NCBI GenBank assembly: GCA_027382625.1
Contig: JAJKFJ010020708.1
Location: forward strand, 1-64,000
DNA: 64,000 bases
Source: Tetmemena sp. SeJ-2015
Taxonomy: Eukaryota > Ciliophora > Spirotrichea > Sporadotrichida > Oxytrichidae
Direction of reading: 5' to 3'
Positions 1 through 12,134 of this stretch are shown piece after piece; the stretch's first letter is position 1, and every line of letters begins with the position of its first letter. The notes below the pieces were generated by a model, which did no database searches, was not told where the DNA came from, and saw only the letters and a program-made list of their open reading frames with translations. The position numbers and the translations under genes are program-made.

Positions 1-117
1 GACTTTAGATTCCTTTATGGGGGAAAATTTAGATTAATAAGTATTAAATAAAAAAAATTAAATTATACACAACTTATTTTCACTTTTCTTATCATATTAT
101 GGGGTTTTGGGGTTTTG
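1..117. mobile_element. TBE transposon, right end (partial)
   Basis: The ter­minus of a telomere-bearing element whose body lies left of the window. The stretch from about 60 (AAATTATACACAACTTATTT and on) matches, base for base over some 40 positions, the right end of the TBE near 18.95 kb and, inverted, the left ends near 14.85 and 62.77 kb. That makes it the shared terminal inverted repeat. It ends in a telomere-like repeat at 101-117. No coding sequence is visible in this piece. Confidence 0.85.
101..117. repeat. Telomeric G4T4 repeat at TBE tip
   Basis: GGGGTTTTGGGGTTTTG, 17 bases. This is the spirotrich telomere repeat in the form carried at the outer ends of TBE transposons. It marks the exact element boundary; base 118 onward is flanking germline DNA. 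It is the only full copy of the tip in the window. Confidence 0.9.
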
Positions 118-357
118 ACCCTTAATATTTAGGATTCTTATTTTTTAATTTTATTTTAATTCAAAAATAAAACTATATAATTTAGTGATATTAATTGCTT
201 TAAAAATATAAAAAAAAATTTTCACTAAAACAAGGCAAATTAGAGTTTGTATCTTTTAATTTGATATAGTCTAATGTTTTAAAGCTGTTAATTCCGATTT
301 TAAAAAATAAAAAATTAAAATATTTAATTTTTTAAAGGTCAAAATTTATTTTTTCTT
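118..357. other. AT-rich flank, no gene seen
   Basis: Low-complexity AT-rich sequence between the TBE tip and the trinucleotide tract. No frame, RNA gene or clear repeat is recognisable. Confidence 0.6.
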
Positions 358-413
358 ATAATAAAAATAATAATAAAAATTTAATAATAATAATATAATA
401 ATAATAATAATAA

Positions 414-444
<31 letters not shown>

Positions 445-518
445 TAATAATAAATAATAATAATAAATTTAAATAAAAAATAATAATAATAAAAAATATT
501 AATAATAAAAATTAAAAA

Positions 519-552
<34 letters not shown>
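358..552. repeat. (AAT)n microsatellite tract
   Basis: About 195 bases made almost wholly of AAT/ATA units with small interruptions. It stops abruptly at a GC-richer sequence near 553 that leads into the 3' side of the minus-strand frame at 688-2040. Read on the minus strand it is a (TTA)n tail just after a hairpin. A simple-repeat tail of this kind is found at the 3' ends of some non-LTR retroelements; that link is inference. Confidence 0.8.
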
Positions 553-554
<2 letters not shown>

Positions 555-600
555 GCATGTTAGACGAGCGGACGTCTTGCGTATTATATGTTAAACTTAA

Positions 601-616
601 GAGGGCCAAGGCCCTC
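601..616 (-). other. Hairpin 3' of the 450-codon frame
   Basis: GAGGGCCAAGGCCCTC is a perfect inverted repeat (GAGGGCC against GGCCCTC), a rare GC-rich hairpin in this AT-rich DNA. It lies about 70 bases beyond the TGA stop of the minus-strand frame and before the TTA-repeat tail. It could be a 3' end structure of a retroelement or of a transcript. Confidence 0.6.
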
Positions 617-687
617 CGTGTTAAAGAAACAGTATAAGCTAATCAAACATACTGTCATCTGTCTGATCTCTCTGGCTGTTTTCCTCT

Positions 688-2040
688 TCACTCTGTGATC
701 TTTTTTCCCACAGAGCTGTCTTTCGGCGCACTCATAACACTCCGCCATTTCCAGGTTGTCTTTATCTCTTCTTCGTATCTCTTGATTATCGCCTTAGCCT
801 CTTTCCAGTTCAATATGAAGGCTTTCTTTGATCTTATAAACCATTCATAATTCATCATTTTCTTGAGGTTGTGTTTTTCTTTCTAGGCGCTGTTCCACTA
901 TGGGTTCATGGGTTGTTTGTATTCAATGTAGTTGAATATTAGGTCTTGCGTTACACTGTTTTTGGTAACCTATTTAACACACCCTGTAATCCATATCTCC
1001 ATTTCTCTGAGATTTTTGAAGTTAGAGTAGCGAGTTTCCAGCTACGATATATCATTGTTCAATACCGAGCTATCAGAGGAGATGTTATCAGCATCAACCG
1101 GTTCTTTAGTCTTTTCCCACATAGGCAGGAATTCGTATACAAGCGGTAAGGATGCTCTCCTGATATTAGATTGTTTTTCCTCCTCTATTTCTTGCTTAAT
1201 TTCTTTGATTGACAACTGGTTCTTAACTTACTAGTTGCTGTTAGGTTAGTTGATTACAGCTTCTGACTTCTTTCTTACTGTTTGTTTTAGCTTCTATTCA
1301 TTGGCTTGGGCTTGTTTGAGTTTGTTTTCCTTGATTTCTTAGGATATCTTAAGCCTCTCTTTTTCCATGTTTTGTAGGTAAGCTAATGTGTCATATAAGG
1401 GTCTTTCCTGATTATCCACTTTATCACCGATGGTGGTAGTGTCTATCATAAAAGCGTCATCTATTTCAAAGTTAAGTCTTCTGTTGAAAGGTATCTCTTA
1501 GTTAATAGTAGACGGTTATACCCTACTGATCTGTTGTTAGGTCAGAATCTGATCGGGCTGATCAGATTCTGTTCTTTGTGACGTCATGACTTATTGGGGG
1601 TACTAAATAGGACCGCGTATCTTTGGTTGATAAACCTACTAAATAGGAGCAGTCACTATGGCGTCTTTCTGAGGTGGGGCCTTTAATACAGGCGACTTGG
1701 GTTTGTTCAATTCCTCAGTGTTCCAGATCTTTTGGACAATTTTAGAAGTCTCTAGTGAGTTAGGTTGGGTCTTTGAGGGTCTCGACCATCTTTTGACTTG
1801 GTTCCGGTATTTTTGGATGTTTTGTGAGACCGTTGGGATGAAGAAGGACATCAGGGTCCTAAGTAGGTAGCTTGTGTTTCTTTGTCTAAAAAGCTTAACC
1901 AATATCCCTGGTAGACCACCAATGAGATTACTCGATCCAGTTCTTTAAGATAGGAGAGTTATCCATTGCCACGCGACCGCTTAATGCCATTTTGGTATAG
2001 CATTGTTGTATTAGGGTCGGAGTTGAGAGTAGTTCGTCAT
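688..2040 (-). CDS. Unknown 450-aa protein, likely of a mobile element
   Basis: With TAA/TAG as Gln this is one unbroken frame from ATG (2038-2040) to TGA (688-690), 450 codons. I followed it codon by codon over the N-terminal half. The N-terminal third is basic and Gln/Pro-rich. A central segment (roughly residues 215-300) is a charged, probable coiled coil rich in Lys, Glu and Gln (KISQEIKENKLKQAQ). The C-terminal part is Trp/Lys-rich (KKMMNYEWFIRSKKAFILNW). I recognise no catalytic motif: no reverse-transcriptase YxDD, zinc knuckle or DDE. Base composition is far more GC-rich than the surroundings, and the frame ends at a hairpin and a TTA-repeat tail, which suggests a transposable element, perhaps an ORF1-like protein of a non-LTR element. 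A germline-limited host gene is the alternative. The frame is secure; the function is unknown. Confidence 0.7.
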
Positions 2041-3786
2041 TTCGTTCTAGTTACGAACGGGCACTCGATCAACTTTCTAATTTTATTAATATTTATTCTT
2101 ATAAAATTAATCAAAAAGGGATGATAAAGTATTCTTCAATTAAATCTGGCAAAGTTATCATAATATTTTTTTAGTAGTCTCATTAAAAAACTAAAACTTT
2201 CAAATTGCACATTTTTGTTGGTTATTTGCATATAATAGCAAGGCAAAATATTTATTTTAAATATTTACAAGCGTGGGCTCTTAATCCAAGAAAAGTTTCT
2301 TACAGTCGCGCTTCATATTATAAATTTAAAATGAAAGTTATATTTAAATCCCCTCCCCCCAAATTAATTAATTTAAAAAGTAATAATCTAAAGTAAATAA
2401 TTTTAGAAGGGAATCTTATTTTGTGTAGTTAATTTTAAAATATCTAAATGAAGTTCCTTTCAATTAGAAATTATTAAAGATGGTCTTAAGTCCTATTATA
2501 TCCATTTAAATAATTATTAACAATGTTATGGTAAAACCTTAGGATTAGTAAGTTGCCAGAAATTTATCAGAGCGAAAAGATTTTCGAATTTGATAAGTCT
2601 ACCTATCATTTTTAAATTTTTATGTGAAGATTATTACTGGTGGATTATAAAAAAGGGATTAGTGAGAAATCATTGATAGTTTGAATTATTGACTATAATA
2701 TTTTGGTTATAAGGGGCAAGTAAATAATGATTATTTAGGCAAATATCAAATAGTTTTAAAATTTATTTTTTGAATATTTAAAATTGGAGCTATATATATA
2801 ATTATTCAAGTTATCTTCTCTATTAAAATATTTCTGTTTTGCTACCTAAAATTTAGATAAAAAAAGCATTTTAATGGATTAACTGTGCAAAAATAATTGA
2901 CAAGAATGAATAGATGAGAAAGTATATTGAAATGAGATATATTTCTTTTATGTATCACCTCCAACTTAATGCCTTTATATTTGCAGATTAGAAGTCTAAA
3001 AAATAAGCTTTAACTGAATGAATTTGTCTTTAAAGTTAAAATTAGTAAAAGAAAAATTAATTTGTCCCCCATCAATTAATTGAAACTCTTTTGCCTTTCA
3101 ACATTTAACTAAAATGAATAAGAAATTTATTTTTAAATAATTAGCTTAGAAAATACTTCTTTAAATTTATTTTAATATTTTATAATTTATCTTGTGAGTA
3201 AGTAAGTTTAATGATTAAGATTTAATTGTGCAATACTTTCTGAAATTTTGAGTTCTCTGCATTTGAAGAAAACTAACAGAAAGTAGCTAACTAACTGAAT
3301 TAGTAATTATATATGAAAATAATGATAATGTGATATATCTTGCTGAACTCTTGCATTAAATAGATATAGCTGAATACTTAGATGGAGAAATTTAATTTAT
3401 TCTAATAAAAATTAAAGCGAACAAATTATGCTTAAATACAAACGTATTTCAAATGAATCGCTTGATAGTTAATTTGCCTAGCTATGCCGAAAATCCATGG
3501 CAAGGTTATACACTCTAATATCTTAAACCTTATTCTAAAATTTAAATTGAGGAGGACATCTTATATAAGCAGAGAAATGCTGACACAAATCTAGAATTTT
3601 TCTAAGTCAACATTAGCAGAAAAAACTCTCAACTAAACAAAATTGCAAGGATAGAAATCTAATGCATCCAATTAAAAGAAATATGACTTCATCATCTATT
3701 TAATGTTGATTTTAAATAATTTAAAAATTCTTAATCTTTAAATATTATCTTGAATGTATTTGTTATAATAATTATTTAATTTTAAA
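2041..3786. other. AT-rich intergenic DNA, nothing recognised
   Basis: The GC-richer character ends near 2070. From there to the first F-box-like gene I see only AT-rich sequence, with no long TGA-free frame matching the local families, no RNA gene and no repeat shared with the rest of the window. Confidence 0.5.
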
Positions 3787-6490
3787 ATGGGCTGCGCACA
3801 ATCTTTTCAAGCTAATTGGGAACAATTAAATTTGATTTAACTTAGATTTTCAATAAAGAAACGAAGCTCCAAGAATACAAAGACCAAAACTCCAAAAGAA
3901 TTTGAGACTTCTGATTTATAATTACCTTAGCTTCAAAGTGATAGTCGATAAAATAAAAAATGTTTCTAAAACAGAGATAGACATAATCGCAGAGTCAAAT
4001 TTATCTGAGATCAATAATTACAAGATAAAAATCAAAAGAATAAATTGTAAGAAGCAATATATCGATTACAAAGAATTTCAAATCATTAAAGAATAAATTA
4101 TATTTAAAAAATTAAAATATAGTTCTAATTAAACCTAGTGACTAATATGGAAATTAACTACTTTCCCTAGAGAAAAACGACGAATTTTATATTTTCTTAA
4201 TTCGAAAGAGGTATAAATGAGGAAATTTTTCCCTTTGTGTTAATTAATAAGTTTAAATATATCAGAAAAAAATATTGGAAACTAAAAAACCTGTCGGATA
4301 TTTTTATGGATATGATTCTAACTCTTATAGTAGGGAAATGTATAGCATAGAAAGATCAATAAGTAATATGAAATAAGCATTTAGAGGCTGAAAATAAGCA
4401 TTGAGATAGAATAAATCTAGAATTATGAGAATGATAGTTTCGTATAGATGATTAGTTTTTATTAGAGTGACAGTATAATTTCTATTTTAATTCCCTACTT
4501 CTTTTCTGCTACATAAAGAACAAATTTAGAATGATTGGAAATTAAAGCTTTGCCATTCTTTAGAATTTGATCTAAATAAATCTTTCTTTGACTCTAGTGG
4601 GCCTATCCTTCTAGATTTTATTTTGAAAGTTATAAAAGGCTAAAGATTTTGCATTTTAAGACATCTGATTGGAATATGTTCAATGACTATGTACCAAAAC
4701 TAAGATTTAGAATTGCGCAATTAATTTAGAGATGCTCATTCGTGGATGTTTCTATTGGTACTTCCGATTTCTTATAATTGATTCGAGATGTTAAGCGCTT
4801 AAAGTTCAAAAAATGCGAAATTTAAATTAACATTTAGGTTGTAAAGCAATACTTCACCAAAGCTAAAAACCTAAAGTGCACTCATTTAAAGTTAAAATAA
4901 ACTTAATTAAATATTGCAAAAATTTATTTAGTAATAGGAATTTAGAAAATTAATACTAAACTAATCTATATTTATTAAGTTTTATAAATGATAGTATGGT
5001 TATAGATGGCAAAATAAAGAGTAGACTAATTTATGGAAATACTCTGATAAATAATTTCAGAGCATTAAATAATTCAGCCCAAAAAATTATACGCCGTAAA
5101 AGAACAACTAAAAAATATTTTTTGATTTATAATTTTGTTAATTATTTCTTTATTTATATTTCCAATCTGATTTAGGAATACCTCAAAATTAGTATTCGGA
5201 GATGAGCTTAATAAGATTTTCCATCGAATATAGAATCTGTAGCTTTGCTTTATAAAGTACGTAGACTTCAATTAATTTGGGTATAGTTAGATAATACAAG
5301 CTTGCTTTGACTCCTTGCAGTACTTGAGCATGAGCTTTACTGAGGATGTTGACCATTAAATTGAAATACCTCTTTATATAGTCTCATTCATGAGATTAAG
5401 CACCTAAAATATTTAGTAATAGTTTAAGCGTAAATTATAACCTCCCCAGAATTGAAAAAGTGTTATTGCCAATTTAGGAAGCAAATTTAATTTTAAATGG
5501 GAAAAATAATTCTCACTTAAGTTTAAAACTTGGTCTCTTGATATCAGAATAATTTTATACTTATAATTTAATAATTGAAATATTAAACTTAATATGAAAT
5601 ATTACCTATTTCTGAGATTACAGTTTTTATCAATTTTAATATCTCTAATTGAATCCAATTGTATAATATTTGAAAGCATTTTCTTAGAGATTAGAAATAG
5701 AGCGAAAAATAACTACACTCAATAAATGGAGTGTTTAGAAATTCATTACCTAACAAATGAGAGCTTGCTAGATCTCTATGATACAATTAGCTATATTCTC
5801 AAATCAGTATTAAAAAAGAATAATAATTATATTTATAAATTTTAGAATAAAGCATTTATCTAAAATAAGTTTTATTAATTTATCAACTTATCTATTGAAA
5901 ATTAATAAAAATGAGAACCGTACCTAAAATTAATCCAGAGTAAAATTCAAAAATTAATAAGTAGTAAAAACATTAAAATTATGGAATTTCTGTAATTTCA
6001 GGATTCTTCAAGAAGCAAGATGCTGTATAGGAATTTATGGCAAAAAATTTAAATAGAGATTAAAGAATTCAACATTTTTTTGTTGTTGATTCACACGAGT
6101 TACACGACCCAAGAGTAAATTAAATTAATTATTTTTTCATTTTTTAATTAAAATTGATCCAGCAATATTGATGACTTAATCATGTTTAAAAATTGCACGA
6201 AGAATCTGAGTATCTCTATATAAATAGAATAGATTTCAATTTCAAAGGAGAAATTTAGCTACAAACCTATTAAAGTTTAAATAGATAATAACAAGAAAAT
6301 GCTCAGAGGCTATCGAGTTTACTAAAATGAACCAGCTGAGAGGGTCAAAATTGAAGAAAACATTATAGCTTAGCTTGGAGACATAGAATAAGGCAGAGGA
6401 TATTTTAGAATACTTCTCAGCTGTAATAATTATCAAAGAAACAAGTAAAATCTAATCAAAATTGAATGCAATAAAATTAATTTTGTTTGA
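3787..6490 (+). pseudogene. F-box/LRR-like family member G1 (degenerate)
   Basis: The start codon opens MGCAQSFQ, a form fitting N-myristoylation and palmitoylation. Within 40 codons the frame shifts to an F-box-like stretch at about 3890-4000 (LRLLIYNYLSFKVIVDKI, then VSKTE). A leucine/lysine-rich body follows in pieces: around 4530-4640, 4640-5050 (residues such as LKFKKCEIQINIQ and YFTKAKNLKC) and 5310-5460. The last piece (6169-6490) is open to TGA 6488-6490 and looks like the C-terminal region of its relatives. Several frameshifts separate the pieces, and the locus is about twice as long as the B or D genes, so it may also hold introns, excised segments or plain decay. Family membership rests on the N-terminal pattern. 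Whether F-box is the right fold cannot be settled by eye. Confidence 0.55.
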
Positions 6491-6585
6491 GCAAATTACT
6501 AGGTCTTTGCTAAATACGATTCTTGTTTATTAACTTTTTAATTTCTTAAAATGGTTTAAAAATTAATGTTTCTTACTTCTCAAAT

Positions 6586-6798
6586 TCAAAAATATTAAAA
6601 TTTATGCATTTACTTACGCTTTAAAGTTAATTTTAATCCTATTGATTAGCTCGGACCTATCATGACATCTTCAAAGTCAATGAGTCTAACATCTGATTAG
6701 TCCTAATTCATGACAAGTATATTTCCTTGCTGAGCTAAAATTGCAGAACGAAAGTGTCTGCATTGTCCTACGGAGACAAACTTAATCGATTACATTCC
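6586..6798 (-). pseudogene. Kinase-like fragment (choline/APH-type fold?)
   Basis: A minus-strand open stretch ending at TGA 6586-6588. It contains GNILVMNQDQ followed by DVRLIDFEDVM. In choline/ethanolamine kinases and aminoglycoside-phosphotransferase-like proteins an N-I-L strand followed by IDFE carries the metal-binding Asp, and the spacing here fits. The catalytic HxDL-type motif that should precede it is not intact; the frame before (QCRHFRSAILAQQ) looks shifted. The flanks are AT-rich and not obviously coding. It could be a macronuclear-destined segment of an unrelated gene or a relic. The call rests on one short motif. Confidence 0.3.
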
Positions 6799-8071
6799 AA
6801 GCTTCCTTAATTTGCTCGAGCTTCATTTTGTTTTCAATATTTTGAATCATTATATGAAAGGAAAACATATTCCCTCATACATAAATTTTTCCATAAATTC
6901 TCTCCAATAATTACTTATAAATTTTAAATATTTATAATTTTTGGTATGCTGCTGATACATTTGGACTCTACAAAGTTTAACAAATTTATAATTATTTTTT
7001 ATACAAACATTATGAAGGAAAGAGTTTGAATTTACAATCAAATAATGATAATTCTTAATAAAGATAATAGAAACTTGAGCAGCTGAAAATAATAATAAGT
7101 CTTTATTCACAAAGATAGAGGTAATTCTCTCTAGCAAAAGTACTCAGATAACTAGCTAGGTCCCAGTACATAATACATTGTAATAAGAAATATTTAAAGA
7201 GGATCATTTAAAAGTATTTACAAACTATTTTGCCTACTGCCCAACACCCAAATATCACATTGAATATCAACATCCCTCTCACGACTCCTTCATAATACCT
7301 TAACACATTTTATTCATACTGAATCATTTAAATTGTCCACGTAAAAAGATTCATTATACTCAATAGTCCAACAATTAAATTTACAATAATTTATCCAAAT
7401 CAAGCTCAATGAACTTCTCATAATAAGCATAGATTATTATATTAAATGTGCTTATAATTTACTTTATTAAAATAAGCTTTTGAGAGAAGCCAATATCCGC
7501 TAAGTAAGACGCTATTTAGCAATCAAGTAAATATATTTGATCAGCTTATTAAATTAAATGCATAATATCTCATTCAAGTATCCTATATTTGCACTTATAT
7601 ATTTTTAGCTTAGTTAATTTAATCAAAATTTAATCGATGAGAATAAGGCTTTCCAATTTTTCGTAATATTTTATCTCATATTTAAAGAATTTTATTTTTT
7701 TAACTCTAGAGAGGATAATAAATCCTACTGTTAACTTAGTTTTCTTTTAAGTTTGATTAATTCTTTGTTTTATTTAAATTTTTGTTACAATAAGCTTTCT
7801 TAGTTAATTAACATTATAAATAATGAGTTTTCATTTTTCCTAAAATAATCTAAAAAAATTCGATTAAGAAGTAATGATCAGAAAATTTGAGTATTAAATT
7901 AATTAAAGGAACAATAAATAATTTCAAGTTAGACTACGTATGTATCTACGTAATTTAATATTTTTATCGTACTATTATTTTGAATTTATTAATAACTGCT
8001 CTAAATATTCGACACTTTATTATCAGAGATATAAAATATGTAAAAATATTTATGATTTTTATTTTATAAAA
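6799..8071. other. Intergenic DNA before the A array
   Basis: Mostly AT-rich with no supported gene. A minus-strand 95-codon frame (6850-7137) is open but has no recognisable motif. Close to A1, at about 8002-8024, lies the A-family upstream motif described in the findings. Confidence 0.45.
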
Positions 8072-9683
8072 ATGAGTTCTCTTTCAAAATATGTTCGCTT
8101 AATAATTTACTCTTACCTTAACAAAAAATTTCATTTCTTGTGCATCTGCAAGCTATCAAGAACCGAAAGGAAATGCGTTCCTCGTTCTCAGATAATATAT
8201 CCAGAAAAAGCAATCTAAAACTTAGTATTGAACATACTTAATCTAAATTCGTATTTATAAATTAAAAATAGGGAAGAATTTTTAGGGAGTTCGATATAAA
8301 AATCAATATTATAGATTAATAAATGCTCTTGAATTTAAACTTATTATAAATTAAAAAAGTACTCTGTTAAAAAAATAAAAATTATTGCTTAAAGCCAAAC
8401 ATATTTTTACCTCTGATAAAGTAACTTCATTATTTTGATTATTCAGCAAAATTTGGATTAAACAGGCTAATAAATCTGCCAAATTAAGAATTATTTCTTT
8501 ATTTATATATTTTTATTCTAATAATTATTTAAAATCCATCAATATCTGACGATTAAATGGAAGAATAAGAGAAAGAATCAACTAAAAATAAGTAAAAACA
8601 ACTTGTTTACAAATTGTCTTAAAAATAGTTTAAATATCTAAATAGAATGAGTTAGATACAATCGATGAATTTTTAACAGACTTATAATTTCAGAGTTAAG
8701 GCCTTGAAGCACGCTTTTAAATTTTTCAAACACGTGAGCTTGAACTTTGACTCAAACCATGATAGCGACCTTCACTATTCCCTCATTTTGTTTGCTTTGA
8801 ACTAGTCTAAGTTTGAGATAGTTCTAGATTTGAAATTCAAAGATTTTTATTGGTTTAACAACTTCAAGTATAAATTGACCAATAGCAACCTTGTCTTCCT
8901 TGCAGTGGAAATCAGGAAAATGCTGGATTTCAAAGAGTTCTTTTACTTTTCTACTGAATCTGAAGGAATTTAAAACGTCAAATTAAATTACCATGGAAGT
9001 TATTTTTACAGTAATTATGAATTTAAATGCGAGACGCTCCAATTACTAGTTCATAGTTATTGCCTGATAAGTGTATTCATAAAGACGAATCTTCAAATTC
9101 CAACTCTACTTTAAAAAATTTAATTGTCAAAGATTCGATTGTGACTAGCAGATTTTTAGAAAGTATCAATTTGAGAAATTTAAAGTCACTATAAATGGAT
9201 AGTGTTAAATTTAGTTACGATGTGAAAATAAATCCTTTTCAAAATAGCTAAGAGCTGATTATAATATTAAGGTAGCTTGAAAACGTAGAAAAGTTGAAAC
9301 TTAAGAAAATAGCTCTTTCCTAATTTAATAATGATTAATAAATCTAAATGATTGTTGATTCTATTGGGAAGGTTAAGAATCTTAAACGGTTAGAAATAAG
9401 GGAGTCTTAATTTTATCTAAAGGTGTCATAGATTCTACTTTTATCTTTAGCTGCTCCTTGGCTAACCAGTATAATTTTTCACTGCATGCAGCTAAAAAAG
9501 ATCTTTAAAATGCAGATTAGTAAAATTAGAACGGAGCTAACTTCTTAATTGAATATTAAGGCCGCATGTTTTAATTTGAAAAGCATTTACTCAATATTAG
9601 ATAATGGAGTCATTACAAACACAAGATGGAAATAAAAGATACCCAAACTTAATAAATTATCAAATATATATAAAAAAGAATGA
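8072..9683 (+). pseudogene. F-box/LRR-like gene A1 (frameshifted)
   Basis: First member of the A subfamily. The N-terminus (MSSLSKYVRLIIYSYLNKKF, then CKLSRTERKCVPRSQ) is the F-box-like module shared with A2-A5. The leucine-rich body starts near 8690 and resembles A2 and A4 closely, with short hydrophobic strands separated by Lys/Asn-rich turns. Near 9061 one base is missing relative to A2 and A3 (TGCCTGAT against TGCCTTGAT), shifting the frame. The codon that is TGA in one frame of the siblings near 9624 is AGA here, and the frame runs to TGA 9681-9683. The part between the N-terminal module and the body has diverged and holds in-frame TGA. It is probably not expressible as one protein. Confidence 0.6.
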
Positions 9684-10227
9684 GAAAATTGCTAAATTTT
9701 AGAAAATAACATTTTTTTATGGTTTCTTAAATTTATCCAATTATTATTTTATTTAAGCATTTCTAATCTCGAAATTAAAGATGAGCAAAAAATACTAGCA
9801 TCTAAATTAAGGAAATATATTTCTATTTTATTAAATAAAATTACTTTAATAAAATGATGTACCTGACTGAATTTTCTTTTAGTTTATTCGTATTATGAAA
9901 TCTTTTATACAATATAGCTTCCATTGGAAATTAAATTTAGAAAGCATTCTCAAAATTTCTACTGTTGATAAATTATTTTAATTTGAGAAACAAATTATTA
10001 AAAAATGATTTTAAGAAGAAGTAATGTTCCTCTCAATAATTTAGATTTCTTTATCTTTTAAGGAGCACTAAATAACAATCCTATAGGATATATTATCATA
10101 TTTTAATGTTTTACCTATATTGTTTTGAATTTGATATAATAATTTTGATTAATTTAAATATTCGGAATTGCATATAAAATTAATCGCTTCACGTAGGTAA
10201 ATAAATAATTTTTAATTAAAACTAAAT
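9684..10227. other. A1-A2 spacer
   Basis: AT-rich spacer with no gene. An AAATATTCGG motif near 10155 sits 70 bases before the A2 start, in the same place as in A1 and A3. Confidence 0.5.
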
Positions 10228-10842
10228 ATGAGTACTGTTTCAAAATATGTTCGCTTAGTAGTTTACTCTTACATTGACTTAAAGTTTATCTTCTTCAACA
10301 TCTGTAAGCTATCAAAAACAGAAAGGAAATGTGTTCCTCGTTCGCAGTTCATTTTCTAAGAAAATAAACCACAAAACTTAATATTGAACAAATTTAAACG
10401 AATAAATAATATTAAAAAATAAAAAAAGATTCTTTTAAAAAATTTCAATTTGCAAATCATTTAAGTGATTTTGAATTTAAACTCAAATTGTAGTGAAATA
10501 AAACAACTCTTGAAAAATATATTTCATAATTATAACAAAAACAGCCTATATAAGGTTTAAATTTTTAAGAATTATGTTATATTTATAATTAATTCTTCAT
10601 TGTATTATTTTCATCAATATTTAGAGAGAAAACAGTAAAATAAGACTATTATTATAAGCCGCAATAAAATTAACCAGTTTACTAATTTTCAAAGAAACAG
10701 TTTGATTATCTAAGACGAAATAATTATATAAATTCGATTAGCTATAGCTGAGAATTTATTGCAAAATAGAATTAAGCTAATAATTAATTCAAATGGAAAA
10801 AAATTATTGACAGTTGAAGTGTATTTAATTTATTAATTATGA
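10228..10842 (+). CDS. F-box-like N-terminal frame of gene A2
   Basis: A 204-codon frame from ATG 10228 to TGA 10840-10842 in the TAA/TAG=Gln code. Residues 1-45 are the F-box-like module (MSTVSKYVRLVVYSYIDL, then CKLSKTERK). Residues about 120-165 match the same region of A5 (HQYLERKQQNKT; RNSLIIQDE), so the reading frame is conserved coding sequence and not chance. The frame ends inside a ~370-base segment absent from A4 and A5. Its TGA overlaps the ATG of the next frame by four bases (ATGA). The two frames probably once formed one protein. The break may be a lesion, an intron or an internal eliminated segment. Confidence 0.6.
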
Positions 10843-12134
10843 CAACATTCGATTCAGTATTAAATTCTAAGAACTTTCTGTCAAGTGAAGCGACACGTAA
10901 GAATCAATTTTTGAAAAATTATAATTTGTGCACATCATATCTCGCTGCAAAGAAGGGCTGTGAAGATAAATAAAGAAGAAAATCATATAAATTTTTATTC
11001 TTTATTAAACAAACTACAGATCGGAGGGTGTTTGGGCCATTTTAACTGTCACAATTTTGCAACTCTTCATTTTTTATTTTAACCATTCTTTTATTTTAAA
11101 TGAAGTCTCAACTATAATAATAGACATTCGACTACAGAGTGAAACTTTTCAAGTATGCTTTTAAATTTTTTAAATATGTAAGCCTGAACTTTGACTCTAG
11201 TAATAGTAGCTACCTTCCATACTCTCTCACATTAGATGCTTTGAATTAGTCTAAATATGAGATAGTCCTATAGCTGCAGTTAAGAGATTTCAAAAGTTAT
11301 ATCAATTTCAAGAATGAATTGACCAATAAAAACATTATAATCCTTTTTTTAGAAATCAGGGAAATACTGGATTTCAAAGAATTCTTTCAGATGACTTATG
11401 AATCCAAAACAATCTAAAATATCAAACTTAGTTACCATGGAAATGAGTTTTACTCTAATTATGATTTTAAATGCGATACTCTAATATTATCTGTTCATAG
11501 TTTTTGTTCAGATAACTGCATTTAAATAGATGAAGAATTTTCTTACTACAATTCTACTTTAGAAAGTTTAATTGTGATCAATTCAATTGCAACAAGCAAA
11601 TTTTTAAAAAGCTTAAACTTGAGACAATTAAAATCGCTTAACATGGAAAATGTTAAATTTAGTTTCGATAGAGGACTAAATCCTTTTCAGCATATTAGAG
11701 ATCTTGGCTGCATTTTAAGGCAGATCGAAAGTGTGGAATAATTGCGACTTAGGGAAATGGCTCTTTCTTAATCTAACCTAGATTAATAAATCATAATGAT
11801 TGTAGATTCTATTGTAAATATTCAGAATCTTAAATAATTAGAAATAAGCGAGCCTAAATTTTATTTAAAGATGTCATAGATTTTAATTTTGTATTTAGCT
11901 TTCCCCTAGTTAGGCACAATAATCTTTCTCTGCATGAAGCTATTCAATGATCTTTAAACTACAGATTAGTAAAATAAGAACGGAGCTAACTTTTTAATTG
12001 AATATTAAGACCGAATGTTTTAATTTGAAAAGCATTTGCTCAATGAAGAATAGTACGATCATAATAAATGTATGATGGAAATAACAGATACTTAAACTTT
12101 ATAAGCAATCAGAATATATATGAGAATGGAATGA
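10839..12134 (+). CDS. Leucine-rich body of gene A2 (431-aa frame)
   Basis: An open frame of 431 codons from ATG 10839 to TGA 12132-12134. The first ~95 residues come from the A2-specific insert. From about residue 98 it is the A-family body, beginning DYRVKLFKYAFKFFKYVSLN and continuing through leucine-rich units such as LNLRQLKSLNMENV. The C-terminus carries MMEITDTQT, kept in A4, in altered form in A1 and A5, and as MMKVKDTQ in A3, which confirms the frame. The protein has no transmembrane segment or catalytic motif that I can see and looks like a repeat scaffold of LRR type. This is the best preserved A-family body together with A5. Confidence 0.65.

Noticed and set aside
358..552. Regular AAT repeats considered as a CRISPR-like array
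   Set aside because: The units are a plain trinucleotide microsatellite with no spacers, and the context is eukaryotic.
2265..2320. Stem-like GC-richer stretch considered as a tRNA
   Set aside because: No proper acceptor stem, no T-arm GGTTCRAATCC, and no cloverleaf spacing.
10732..11131. ATTCGA direct repeats flanking the A2-specific segment, considered as excision pointers
   Set aside because: Removing one repeat plus the 394-base interval does not bring the two A2 frames into register, and a 6-base repeat is expected by chance at this distance.
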